Shown here: positions 32,676 through 44,300 of the stretch, piece after piece
Layout of the letters: each line of letters opens with the position of its first letter
Position numbering within the stretch: the stretch's first letter is position 1
Assembly: GCA_963169105.1 (NCBI GenBank)
Contig: OY720635.1
Coordinates: 155,759,645 to 155,823,644, forward strand
From: Ceriagrion tenellum
Taxonomy: Eukaryota; Arthropoda; Insecta; Odonata; Coenagrionidae
Direction: 5' to 3'
DNA length: 64,000 nucleotides
Translations under genes and position numbers: made by a program
The notes under the pieces: generated by a model
The model's input: the letters and a program-made list of their open reading frames with translations, nothing else
Told to the model about the DNA's origin: nothing
Database searches by the model: none

Positions 32676-34500
32676 CCTTGGCCTGGCGGCCCCTCCTCAT
32701 GTGGACTAACCCTCCCTGCTGAGATTAGTGATTTTCGAGTCAGAAGAGTGGCAGTGAAAAATAAACATTAGTTGCAACAAATTCAACGTACACGTATGTA
32801 CGTACTATAGTTTCAGTACTAGTGATTCTGAAAATGACTTTGTAGTAAGTGATGATATCACTTATGTGACAACGGACAATGTGTGGTCCGAAAACGACAT
32901 GACATTACATTGCGTAAACGAGAAAAAAAGCCTGGGCAATTCCTTAAACTTTGTTTATTATTACACAGCCTTATTAATTTCAGCATATTTTTTATGTCAA
33001 CGGAATTCCGTACGAATCTGACAATTTTTAACGATAATTTTTTCTCGTTGTCTCAACAGAATATTCTTTTCCATCACCCTTGGGCCTAAGAAGAACTGTG
33101 AGGAGGAAGAACTGTGAGGAGGAAGCAGTGCGAGGAGGAAGAAGTGCGAGGAGGAAGAAGTGCGAGGAGGAAGAAGTGTGAGGAGAAAAAATCCAGGAGC
33201 TCTCTTTCATTGGATGACAAAGGGACTCTAATAAATATTAAGTGAGACACTGTTAACTTTCCTCAGTTAGCGTTTAATTCACTTTTTCAAATTTTGTCAT
33301 ATAAATGGATATTCATTAAATGGATCCTGGTAATGTTTAAATTTGTAATATTAGTGAAGTGAAAAAATCAGCATTCAAATTATATCCTGGAAGCTTCACT
33401 TCCGTGACCTGAGCACGACTAGATACACGTCTATGAGCAAAATTGAAACACCAAACCATTTACGGCTATACCTTGTTGGGGGACAACCATTTTGTCCGGT
33501 TGGCGAATTTCGTTGGCCATCGAATTGGATACGGTAATGCCAATGCATTAATCGAGGCAACAATTTGACGATTCATCTTCCCCGCAGTAAATTTTTCTAC
33601 CTGAACCTTGTTTCAGAACGCGACTTGAACAGAACTCAGCGACATTGGTTGCGCATTCTGATCGGTTCGTAGCTATGCGAATTGGGGGGGAAGGAAATGG
33701 AAGGGGTAGGGCTTGAGTTCAACTGTCTTAAGGTCACTTCACCTGTGGTCACCAAACCCTGTGTTTGTGCGACACTCAAGTGAGCTCAACCGTCAGTGAC
33801 AACCCATACGCCAGTCGGCGACAACTAAGTATTTCATGTAATTGTTATCGTAAACGATTACTTTTCGTGTTCGCACACTAGTTGCACTGAATGAGCCAAA
33901 CAGAGAAGGAATTACGAGATAGACCCCCATGTTCTTAGCTGATTCATGTTATCGTAGGGCCTCTGTGAAGAGATCATTCGGTTAGAGGAATATGGTCACG
34001 GAATTGTTTATGGAGGTGCCGCTGACGAGTTACTGGAAGGGAATGACCTTCAGAAACGCCGCGCTTTATAACACTTTTCCGAAAGAATAAGGTAGTACGA
34101 AATCTACTCAAGGACGGATATAAGCGACGGTCGCACAGAGTAGGAATTTCCATAGGGATTCAAAGTTTATCCCGTGGAAACCGTTAAGCAACTTACGTCG
34201 TGGATAGGGATATTACAAGTAGGCGCGTTACTGTTGAAAATGGAGAAATGTTCAGGACCAGAGAACCGAGAAATGCATGAATTAAGGGGATAAGAATCGC
34301 CATCGGTTGAATTAACTAAGGGAGACGGTTTAGTCCGCAAACAGAGAGGAAGAAGATTATTTCATCCTTAAGGGTTAACGAATTTAACTTTAGCAGTCAG
34401 GAGTGGGGAGAAATTTTCCAAAACTGTTCGCTAGTTAGGTGGAAATGGACTAATATATTGAGCGTAAAATTTATTAACTAAACGAAGCATATGATCCGCA
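32676..34500. other. No gene recognised
   Basis: No coding signature seen apart from the short tandem repeat listed separately. 33400-34500 is moderately complex sequence with only short spurious frames. Confidence 0.55.
33088..33185 (+). repeat. 15-bp tandem repeat (GAGGAAGAAGTGCGA unit)
   Basis: About six copies of GAGGAAGAAGTGYGA, with one GAGGAAGCAGTGCGA variant. The opposite strand reads as Ser/Phe/Leu repeats, a compositional ORF only. Confidence 0.85.
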
Positions 34501-34519
34501 AATTCATAGAAAACGCATT

Positions 34520-34950
34520 CCATGTGATGACGCTATTGTAGTCAGAGGGCATTTCAAGCTCGTTAATTGCAAACGTTTCCAGTTTATAATAGATAAATCT
34601 TATACTGCAGATTCTGATGTCCTAGTTCGTGTGTACAGTCAAGGTAGTCAAATCATGGGTCGGAAAAATTGTGTCACCCTTTTGCATGATCGACTAGGTG
34701 TGAAGCATCAGAAGCCGAGCCGTGAGAGAGAAAGATATAGACAAGATCTCCCAAGTTACCTTGTTTCCATACATTCATTAGACGTGAGAAAAGCGCAACA
34801 GGAAGTGAAAGCCAAAAAAGGAGGATTTCGAAAATGACTATGCTTTAGATTTAATGAAAATGCTAGTTAAGTCACGACAGGAAGGGCAAAGTTATATTCA
34901 GCACGCAGGTTATATTCGCGGTATATTTAATTTGTGCATCCAAGGGATCA
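34520..34950 (+). pseudogene. Unclassified DDE-type transposase family U, fragment copy 2
   Basis: Translation VVRGHFKLVNCKRFQFII, then SDVLVRVYSQGSQIMGRKNC and RERERYRQDLPSY follows the same order as copy 1 at 19130-19430 (IIVRGRYK, SSDISVEVYSEGREN, ERARTYRSEA). The frame is open from about 34524 to 34837. The catalytic part with the FDATG motif is not present. Homology is by eye; two copies of one pattern make a mobile family likely. Confidence 0.5.
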
Positions 34951-35459
34951 AGGAAGTTTATAAAGGCCGTAGTAGGATAAATTGTATGCAGTAACTGTGT
35001 TTGTTGCGGAATATTTAACTAAGATTTATATCTAAATGTGTTGGTCCTAGTTCCTCTTACAAAAATTTCAGCAAGTGAATGAATTGTATGTGGCAATACG
35101 GGTTGCATACTACACAAATCCTCGAACCGTAGCGTGCGGATGACATCCATAAATGTCAAAAAAAATCTTTTATTTTTTCGGAAAAAAGGAAATGGTGATG
35201 ACTAAATTATGATATTATGCCTAAATAATGCAAAAATAATTGCTTCGTGCAAAAAAAATTTCCGATTCCGGCAAAGTAACCTCCTCATGCTGCCGCATTG
35301 AAAGGGTTAAGGGCGGAGCTATGGAGAATATACAGTAGAAGTTGACATGGGGACATCCCTGCTGACCAACTACACAAGAGAGTGTAATTTATGGACGCCA
35401 CTTCCCTGAAACAGAATTTACTTATCGTTCATCTGGGAAGCTGAATAGGAATGCACTTC
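34951..35459. other. No gene; piggyBac-like right-end motif at 35301-35310
   Basis: Non-coding, AT-rich. AAAGGGTTAA at 35301-35310 resembles a piggyBac-like right terminus next to its TTAA target, but no matching left end was found nearby. Confidence 0.3.
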
Positions 35460-36880
35460 CCTCCCTATTCCCGCCTGCTGGACCACCTTCTACACCACCT
35501 ATTGCCCCACTGCCTTGTCCTCAGTCCTCCCCAACACTAACCTTGCCACAACCGCCATCTCCGCCAAATTCAAACACCTCTGTTTAAATACATTCTCAGT
35601 TGAAGTCTTTGCTATCATTATCTTCCAACTTAACTTCTGGGCACTCCCCATCTTCTCTTCCCCTTGTTTCTGCTCCTCCTCCTGACCCATCCTCATTTAC
35701 TGTTTCTGAAACTGCAAGTACTTCACTCTCTGATTCCACCTTCCGTCAAGGGATCACCTCTTCTCATGTCTCCTCCTTTCGGGAAGCCTTGCCTCATTCA
35801 TCGCCAACTCCATCTTGCTCTGTCATTCTTCAAGCTGCGGATGAAAATTCTCAGTCTTCCAGTATGCCAAAGAACAATTCCAAGCGTTCCCTTTTGCAAA
35901 AGCTGGGTGTGACTCGGATGGCTTCATTTACACCAAGAAGGAAGATCTTACACAGAGTTGCATAAGGTGCGCAGGGAGTTAGCAAGGATAAGGAAAGTTG
36001 GAAAAGACCGTAAATATAAAATTCAGCAAATCCAAAATTGAACCTGTTCAACTCTTATTTCGGACATACAAAAAAAAGTATTCTTCTCCTGCAGCATTAC
36101 TTTTTGGATCTGCACTGAGGCTGCAAGGAAAGTCTCAAAGGAAGAAGGTGGAGTTTTGAAGAGAAAGTTTTTGCTCTTTCCCTTCATAAGAAGAGCCCCA
36201 AGTCATACAGGTTTATTAGATCTATAATTCCCCTTCCCACCAAAACCTCTCTTCTTCCTACCCTGAAATCTGTGCCCTTCCAGGCAGGTATAAATGATGA
36301 AGTTCTTCATCAAATAACCATCAGTGTGGGATAAGTGGAGGATTGTGGACAGGTATTGTACCTTGATATTTCATGAAATGACTGTCAAGCCACAACTTGC
36401 CTATGATCCTGAGGCTGACTGCATCAATGGGTATGTGTATCATGGGAGCAAGGGCAGGTCAGGTGAGGTCGCTCGACAAGCACTTGTTTTCATGGTCCGT
36501 GGGGTGAGAAAGAAATGGAAGCAACCTGTTGCTTTTTATTTCAGTTTACGAGTAACTCCGTCATCAGTTCTTGCTGAACTTCGTAAAGAAGTTCTGGTTG
36601 CGCTCCAAGTGACTGGACTCGTTGTTGCCACTGTGTGTGGCATGGGCGCGAACAATGTGCAGGCTCTTGAGCTAATGGGTGCAGATTTCACCAATCTTTA
36701 CTCTCTTTTCAAGGAGCAGAAAATCTATACAATTTTCGATCCCCCTCACCTTCTAAAAGCTCTCCGTAACCTCTTCATGAAATATGATATGAAGTCCCAG
36801 TTACCGAGAAAGGGAAAGAAACAAAGATGATTGCGAAGTGGGAACACATTGTAAGTGGGAACAGTAACTGTGTTTGATGT
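35460..36880 (+). pseudogene. P-element/THAP9-like transposase relic
   Basis: A Ser/Pro-rich leader (35600-35965) and a broken middle (RRWSFEEKVFALSLHKKSPK at about 36150) precede the RNase H-like domain in frame 36324-36830: TVKPQLAYDPEADCINGY, GVRKKWKQPVAFYFSLRV, GANNVQALELMGADF and KIYTIFDPPHLLKALRN. These are diagnostic of P-element transposases. Two catalytic positions look mutated: the first-Asp motif reads LIFHEM where the family has FDEM, and the second reads VCGMGANN where it has VCDMGANN. A frameshift near 36820 leads to AKWEHIV, followed by GTAAGT, a possible donor site. No terminal repeats found. Confidence 0.75.
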
Positions 36881-37054
36881 GGAAGATTTATATCTAACGC
36901 TAGCCATTCTTTCAAAACGTGAGAAGATGGGGGAAAACGTTTCTGCAGCGCTGACCGAAATCAAGAACTATGTTAACAGGCACACCGTAGACGGTAAGGT
37001 TAATAAAAGAAATAAATTTGTTTATCAGCGCGTACCTAAGGATAGACTTATTAA

Positions 37055-37787
37055 CCCTTTACAACCGACTTGATATGATAGAGACTTGATTTTCAAAAAT
37101 TCTGGCGCGTACGCGAATCGACTTTTCGAGACGCAACCGGCCTCTATCGATCGTGAGACTATCCTTTTCTTGGAAAAACTCGCGCGGGCCCCTTGCCAAC
37201 AAGTTTGAACCTGTAAGTCGCCCGTAACCACAGTGAAGGATGGCTGCGTTTTTTGGCGCGCGAACTCGCTCGGGTAAGTAATTAGTTTTTCATTAAATTA
37301 ATGCAATTTTTATTGTTTTGTTTATGTGATTAACTTAAATAAGTGTTGTTTAATACCTATATGTCTGCAATTTGAACCTAGCACGCTTACTTTGGCGAAT
37401 ATTGTGACTCAAAATCAAGGACGCACGATCGTGTAGGTTAGGTGATACATACTAAATGGATATTCATACATTTTTTGTATCTAAACATGATTTTTCTGTA
37501 TGTATGATCGTTTAACAAGGGTTTTTTTCTTAATTTTTAGGAATACCCCTCACGGATGACCAAGTTGCTCAAATATTAGCAGATGGAAATGACTCGGAAA
37601 TTGAGGAATTTGCCGATGACTCACATCTCGAGCTATCTCCTAAGCCCCACGCTCGTGAGGGTAAGTTTTCAGGCAACCAGAGACTTCAGGATTTTTTAAT
37701 ACTTTTTATATGATACTTAGGCACCCATGAAAAAGTAATGTGAATTTCAAAAATGTCGAGTAAACTATTTTCTTCGGTTGTAAAGGG
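37055..37787 (+). mobile_element. 733-bp piggyBac-like mini-element with 14-bp inverted repeats
   Basis: Left end CCCTTTACAACCGA directly after TTAA (37051-37054); right end TCGGTTGTAAAGGG (37774-37787), its exact inverse, followed by ATAA (37788-37791), a one-base decay of TTAA. Size and termini fit a non-autonomous piggyBac-like element. It retains two coding exons of a transposase-like N-terminus. Confidence 0.8.
37240..37660 (+). pseudogene. Two-exon N-terminus of a piggyBac-like transposase
   Basis: Exon 1, 37240-37273, starts ATG (MAAFFGARTRS). It ends at a consensus donor G/GTAAGTA; the acceptor TTTTTAG is at 37534-37540. Exon 2 from 37541 continues in frame as IPLTDDQVAQILADGNDSE, EEFADDSHLELSPK and HAREG, then another GTAAGT donor at about 37660. 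Short, acidic, with a DDxxxxIL-type start: this is how piggyBac-like transposases begin. The catalytic exons were deleted. Confidence 0.55.
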
Positions 37788-37791
37788 ATAA

Positions 37792-38640
37792 GAGAAGCCT
37801 TTTCTACCGAGCATTCGTAGCCTTAGCCGATGACGTCCCTGTACCTCCGGAGGTAAGAACGATTTTTTTACCCTCAATTCCTCTCAGTATTCCTGAAGCG
37901 CTTCGTTCCAATCTTCCTCTATGGACTAATATTTAGAAGGGTAGAAATGGAGAACAGCGTTTGGACCGCGATATAGTACAGCGGACAAAGAATAATGGTT
38001 TCGTTATTACGTTTGCGCCCCAGCAGGTTCATCAGGTTGATGAAATCGAAAATATTATCTAGGGCTGAGGAGGTTCTTAATATAACTAGGACTCAAGTTT
38101 AAAGTAGAAAACGCCGCAAGGGGGAAGATTTGCACGCGTTGGCAATGGAGGAGGGGTGGGGATAGCTCAGTAAAAAGAAAGGGTAAAATAAGGAAACTAC
38201 ATTCTCTACGCAGGTAACATCAGGTTAAAGTGATAGAACGGCACAACTGGGAAGATTTGCAGGAGTTTACGGCGGAAGAATGAATGTCACCGATAGAGTA
38301 TAAAGGGGAAGAACAACGTAGGTCCATCGCAACTGAAGAGTTAAGTAGTGAAGCGGAAGAGCGGGATGTCAACGATTCCTAAGAGTGGTTAAATTGAGGG
38401 GAGAAATTTGAAATACGAGATGCAGAACTTCAGTTCCATGATTACGGTTTTGTTTCAATTGATGGTTATTACGAACTTAGTTGCGATGTGCGTAAGGTAG
38501 TTATTTTGTGTTGCATAGGTAAGAGGACGCATTTATGCTTAGAGGATTTCTGAACTCTTGATGGGCAGACGTGGTTGAATAACTTCGCTTTAGATGCGTT
38601 TTCGGAAGCTGTTTTACACAAGAGGAAAAGCAATTAATTC
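37792..38640. other. No intact gene; degenerate sequence
   Basis: No reading frame of note. Two similar blocks (GAAAACGCCGCAAGGGGGAAGATTTGC-like near 38105 and a diverged copy near 38235) suggest an old tandem duplication. Confidence 0.4.
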
Positions 38641-38650
38641 TACATCCCTC

Positions 38651-39345
38651 GTAGTAGTAGTAGATTTATTGTTTAAGGGTGCGTCGACTACTGCGGTCAT
38701 TTCGCACCACTCTCGTCCATAGGTAATAACAGGTTTGTGTAACTGAAGCTAAATCGCTTCAGTACTAGTGTGAGATAAAATTTGCATAACGTTGTATAAT
38801 ACGCATATACAATTAAAAAATTTATAATTTATTAAAAACGTTGATTTCTTTTAAAAACATAATTACTCGGGTGAGGCAATCGGGAGAGCCACCTAGGATG
38901 TGTCCTAAGGTACCGTTGACCTTGTGCATATCTCGAGAAGACCGGTATTTATCACACTCCGTCAGGATGTGTCGCACACTCAAGAGGGGAGTCGCACTCA
39001 TCACACCAAGGTTGTGTCTTCTCTTCTGTGAAGAGGTATGAGTGGGTCAGGGCAGTGTGCCCTATCCTCAGGCGTGTGACCGCGACTTCTTCCCTACGGG
39101 TATTCCTGACGGAAGAGGGCCACACTTAACCTACCGGTTTCACAGTCCGGAGCTTGATGTTATTACTCCCATGCCACGATTCTTGCCATTTGTCTAAAAT
39201 AACGCTTCGAAACATAGCCTTTAGGTCCTCCGCAGTCACCATGTTTCATATAATTTCTGGCATCTGTAATGCTTCCTTTGCAGCCTTGTCTGCGCGTTCA
39301 TTACCAGCTATTCCCATATGTCCAGGTACTCACATACAGGAGATC
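38651..39345 (-). mobile_element. Truncated copy of the E2 family (3' end only), with uninterrupted 3' UTR
   Basis: Nearly identical to 12335-12990 of E2, with tail (TAC)n at 38651-38663 on the plus strand. At 38673-38676 it has the single TTAA where E2 carries the PB1 insertion, so it serves as an empty-site reference. It includes the ORF2 zinc tail and the shared in-frame TGA. It is cut at 39346-39349, a TTAA, by the next piggyBac-like element; the E2 sequence continues past this TTAA with ttccct, this copy with CCCATTCG. Confidence 0.85.
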
Positions 39346-39351
39346 TTAACC

Positions 39352-39425
39352 CATTCGCTTACAAAGACGGCGATTCGCCGTCCGCTCAAAATTGGCCCTT
39401 GCTTACAAAGACAGCGATTCGCCGG
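39352..39425. repeat. Hairpin-bearing tandem repeat at the PB2 left end
   Basis: CGCTTACAAAGACGGCGATTC and a second copy (GCTTACAAAGACAGCGATTC) lie about 45 bp apart. The first contains GACGGCGATTCGCCGTC, a perfect 8-bp-arm palindrome. Subterminal hairpins of this sort could bind transposase; that is inference. 39426-39985 shows no gene. Confidence 0.6.
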
Positions 39426-39991
39426 TCTCGAATAATACTCTATTTCCCACCTTTTTTGTGCATAAATGTCAAATATATTCATCAATTATGTTCCCTATTG
39501 CTTTTATGTTCCCCTAATACATGTTTCTACGCTGTTATTATATCCCAGTTCATATTTCATTCTTGTATATACTTAATGTTTTGTCAGTATTTTCATCGCG
39601 CCGTGACGGCGCGCCGTCTTCGTTTCTCATAAACCTAATCCACATTCAGCTACGGCGCACTTTGTTTCATTTCCCACCCATCCTCCTATTTGAAAGAGTA
39701 TTGACGTGTCACCAATTCATAGCCAACTTTAGATAAAGAAAACAATGTTTTACTTTCTACACATGTCGAGTGCCATCCGCTGAACGTAAGCGAAACCCAC
39801 TCGTTATCTTCGTCTTCAGTGAACTTGCTACTACCCAAAAAATAAAACAACATTTTCTGCTGCCACGCAAAAGCTACATTTTATCTTTCTGTTTACTATT
39901 GCTACAATATCAACAAAGTTGATGACTTGCTGAATTAAGTCTTGGCCTTTTGATAATACACGTTCGCTGTCATCCTTCCACCACAGCCACG

Positions 39992-40862
39992 ACTACTACT
40001 TAGTAGGGCGGTTTAGCCAGACACAACAAACCCCTGACCGCCCCGACGCCACTCGTCTCAACCCAACCCAACCCTGATCGCCCCACTCACCCTCCCACAG
40101 CCGCCCCATGAGAGCTCGTCTCAACCCATCCCAACCCTGATCGCCCCCACTCACCCTCCCACCGCCGCCCCATGAGCGCTCGTCTCAACCCAACCTAACC
40201 CTGATCGCCCCACACTCCCCCTCCCCACCACCGCCTCATGAGCTGTTGGCGACGTCACGACTAGTCACGTGACTGTGTCGTCATGGAGAGGCAGATTCAA
40301 ATTTATTCTAATGAAAACTCGTACAAATTTCTGAATATCCGCTCTGAAAAAAATTCTCCATCCGATGGATTCGATCCAGCGACCCTAGGAATAGTAGTCG
40401 GACTCGGTACCACTGGTCTACCAAGGGGAGTTGAAAATTGTTGTATATTAATGGTCCGTAGCTATCGCTGGCTCCGTCCCTCCCGCTCCTTCCTGCATGC
40501 TCTGTGCTCCTTCCATGAAAATCCCATAACGACTGGGATGATAACGAGCGCATACTTATATGAATCATCATCAATTGCCCCCTACTCATCACTACGAGTG
40601 GCGCTCAACACGTGGTGACTGTGTTGGTACGTCAAAGTATTTATCGGTCTTTACTCAGAGTAGCAGTCAGTAATGGTCCGAATTTTGCTATCGCCATGTT
40701 GTGAGGAAATTGCGCACGGACCCTCATTACCCCGGCATGGCCTTGCGCTGAACTGTTTCCACAGATAAACTTACTCACTAATTATGTGTCTCCCACCCCT
40801 ACCCACCCTCCCACCTTCCTCCCCTACTTCCCCTTTTACCACCCCTGCGACTACCCGTCTTC
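39992..40862 (+). repeat. Polinton left inverted repeat
   Basis: Begins ACTACTACTTAGTAGGGCGG and is the inverse of 59112-59999. It has one more copy than the right repeat of a CTCGTCTCAACCCA-type unit of about 60 bp (40040-40245), but only one copy of the 21-bp GGAGCACAGAGCATGCA unit that is amplified in the right repeat. It contains a SINE-like segment. Confidence 0.85.
40335..40440 (-). repeat. tRNA-related SINE-like segment in the left Polinton repeat
   Basis: Minus strand: TTGGTAGACCAGTGGTACCG (A-box-like D-arm region), then GGATCGAATCC (40367-40377), a Pol III B box, then GAATTTTTTTC. Same arrangement as at 17300-17395. Not a functional tRNA gene. Confidence 0.45.
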
Positions 40863-41119
40863 CCCTTCCCTTACGTACGGTCCCTTGTGGTATGTAAGAA
40901 AACACGTCATTGTGAACCAGGTATAGGGGTCGAAAATGGTTATGCAATGGTGCGCTGCGAAATACTACGAGTCACTACTAGCATCATTCCCATATGACCG
41001 TCTTCTCTTTCTATCGTCTCACCTATCGATCGGTGACAGGCCTTTATTACGAACGCGCCCAACGATTATGACAATGTTTTGAGAGGAAGCAGTAATGACC
41101 AACGCGTTTCATAGGGTGC
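40863..41119. other. Polinton interior left of E4, no gene
   Basis: About 260 bp of unique sequence between the left inverted repeat and the E4 target duplication; no coding frame. In complete Polintons this side would hold several genes. Confidence 0.5.
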
Positions 41120-41303
41120 ACCGTGTTCTTAGTAGTAGTAGTATTTGGTTTATAGGGTGCGTCGACAACATGGTCATTTTGCACCACTACACGTCATGTT
41201 TATAAAACAAAAAATATATGTTACATATATTGGTATTAAAATAGAATTGTGAATATGTACTATTAGTCAAATTTAAAATAAATTTTACATCCTTAAAATA
41301 CTG

Positions 41304-44300
41304 TTAAAAAGGAGTTTCATTTAAAAATGATAAAACACGGTTGAGAACATCTGAGTCATCGCCTAGGACCGACTTTATGTCTCCCGCTAACTGCAGCCTG
41401 CTACGCAAGCATCGGTATTTGTCACACTCCGTCAGGATATGCCGAACGCTGAGAGGGCAGTCGCAGTCATCACAGCGAGGTGGTCGTTTCTCCTCGGTGA
41501 AGAGAAAGGAGTGAGTCAAAGGGCAATGCCCTATCCTCAAACGTGTGATGACCACTTCCTCCCGGCGGCTCTTCCTGGCGGATGTGGGCCACGCGGACAC
41601 TACCGATTTCACCCCGCGCAGTTTATTATTTTCTAAGTTCCTCCATATATCTTTCCACTCTTCTAGGGCTACCTTTCTCAAGATAGCCTTAAGGTCTTCG
41701 TATGGTACCAGCGTCAGAGTTAATTCCTCCAAGTCAAGTGCCTCCTTCGCCAAAGCGTCCGCTCTTTCATTTCCAGTGATACCCACATGCCCTGGGACCC
41801 ACAGGAATGATACATATATTCCCCTTCTGCTAAGGGATATCAAAGCAGTTTGTATATCTTGAACGATTGGGTGCATTGAAGAAAAACTAGAAATGGAGTT
41901 CAGGGCGCTAAGAGAGTCCGAGCATATGACGAAGGAGCCACTGTTTCCTTCTATCCCTCCTAGAGCCATTTTTATTGCGAGGAGTTCCGCTGTGTAAACA
42001 CTACACAGCGGATTTAACCTCGCCTTGATGGCTCCATGGTGGGATGAGACAACTGCACATCCACAGGCAGCGTCAGACTTAGAGTCATCTGAAAAAACTG
42101 GCACGATACCGGGGTTGCAGTGAAGATATAGATAAAACTGACGCTGGTATTCCTGAGCAGTGGTTAGAGCTTTCTTGCGCTGAGTGAGTCCCATGTTGAT
42201 TTTAGGAGCGGGAGTTTCCCATGGCGGATGTTTGGGAAAGCCAGAAGGATATACTTCAGGGAGCGTGATTAGATGCTCGGATATCAAACTGTTGAATCGT
42301 ATGCTTGCCGGCCTAGTGGCTCTGGTTCGACGGTTAAAAAGTTCTAAGTAGCGGGGTTTAAAAACAATGTTAAAACAAGGGTGAGTCCTCATAGATAAAA
42401 TTTTTGCTACATAGCCGCACATGAGCATGTTCCTCCGATGGGACAAGGGCGGTTCTCCTGCATCCGCATAGATGTTTTGCACTGGACTCGTGCGGAACGC
42501 CCCGGTGGCTAACCGTATTCCAGCATTGTGGACCGATGTCAGCGGGCGCAAGTATGACTCCCGACCGGAGGAGTACACAAAACAACCGTAGTCTAGTTTA
42601 GACCGTATCAGCGTCCGGTATAGTAAGATCAGCGTATTGCGATCAGCTCCCCAGGATGAGTGACTTAGATATTTCAGAATATTTAACGCATTTGTACATT
42701 TTCTTTTCAGGACACTAATTTGTTCCTACCAGTTGAGGCGATAGTCAAATACAAGTCCCAGGAAACGGTTGGAGTCCACAAATGGAATGTTTTTCCCTCC
42801 TAAATGTAGCGGCGGAGGGATGTGTAGCCCCCTAATCCGGTGAAAGTGAATGCATTTCGTTTTTTCCAAGGAGAATTTAAATCCGCTCCTTTGGGTCCAC
42901 TTCCCCAATTTATTCAGCGTAAGTTGGGTGAGTCTAGCGGCAGAGGTAAGATAAGATGACCTGCAGAATATCGCGAAGTCATCCACAAACAAAGACCCTA
43001 TCACCGGTGGCTTCATGCAATCAACGATATCGTTGATTGCCACGGCGAAAAGTGTTACGCTTAAAACTGACCCTTGTGGAACCCCATTATCTTGGCTGTA
43101 TGCTACGGATAGGTACTGACCGATTCTAACCTTTAACACCCGATCGGATAAAAAATTCTTAATAAAAGTGGGTAGATTACCCCTGTGACCCCATTCGTGC
43201 AAAGTGTTCAATATTTTCCGCCGCCAGACAGTGTCATATGCCTTCTCTATGTCAAAGAAGACGCCGACAACATGCTGGCGGAGAAGAAAGGCTTCCTGGA
43301 TGTAGTTATCTATTCTTATCAGGTGATCGATCGTGGACCGGCCTCTACGAAATCCACACTGAATATCGGAGAGAAGGTTTCGGCGCTCTGCCCACCAAAT
43401 AAGCCGTCGGTTAACCATTCTTTCCATTAACTTGCACAGGCAGTTAGTGAGTGATATAGGTCGATAACCATTCGGGTCAGTACGGTCTTTGCCCTGCTTC
43501 GGTATGGGTATGACTACAGATTCCCGCCAGGACGACGGGAATGCACCGTCTCTCCAAAGGTGATTGAGAGTGTGGAGGACCTCTAACATTGCCGTCGTCG
43601 GAATATTCCGGAGAAAGGCGTTGTGGACCTCGTCCAATCCCGGAGCCGTGAATTTGGAGTCATCAACGGCTGATTGTAGCTCCCTAAGAGAAAACGGAAG
43701 GTTATAATCTTCATGACAGCGGATCTCACGAAAGTTGATTGGTGAGGCTTCAACTAGTAATTTAATTCCCAAAAATGTGGGATTGTAATTTCTATTGCTG
43801 CTCGTATCGTCGAGCGAGCGGCCAATAGCCTCACCAATCTCAGGAGCTGAGGTCACAATATCGCTACCAACCTTGAGGTAGGTTATTCCCAGCTGGTGGT
43901 GATTGCCCGAGATACTCTTCACCTTACGCCACACCTGTGCAAGTGGAGTCCTGCTATTCACACCCGACACAAATTCCATCCAGGAAGCTCTTTTTGCGTC
44001 TCTCACGACCTGTCGTGCCTTCGCTCTCAAGCGCCTGAAGGAGGATAGATTAGTTTCCGTCGGATATTTGTTAAAAATCCGCAACGCCTTTTTACGTTGG
44101 CGGATAGCTTTCGCGCAGTCATCATTCCACCACGGAACTTGAGGTCTCGTCGCAGTACCGCGAGACCGTGGTACGCTGGCGTGTGCGGCTTGTATTATAC
44201 TGCTAGTCAAACTGTTAATATTGTCAACACCATCACGTGTTTCGTCATATTTGAAATTAAAACTGCTTCTGAAAAGCGGCCAGTCTGCTTTCCGGATAGC

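Noticed and set aside
40283..40618. Open frames of about 100 codons in the Polinton inverted repeat, mirrored at 59366-59617
   Set aside because: They overlap the tRNA-like segment and minisatellite, differ in length between the two repeats, and start and stop arbitrarily.
42726..42728. TAG in E4 ORF2 as a programmed readthrough site
   Set aside because: The sister E5 has AAG at the same place, so a private nonsense mutation is simpler.
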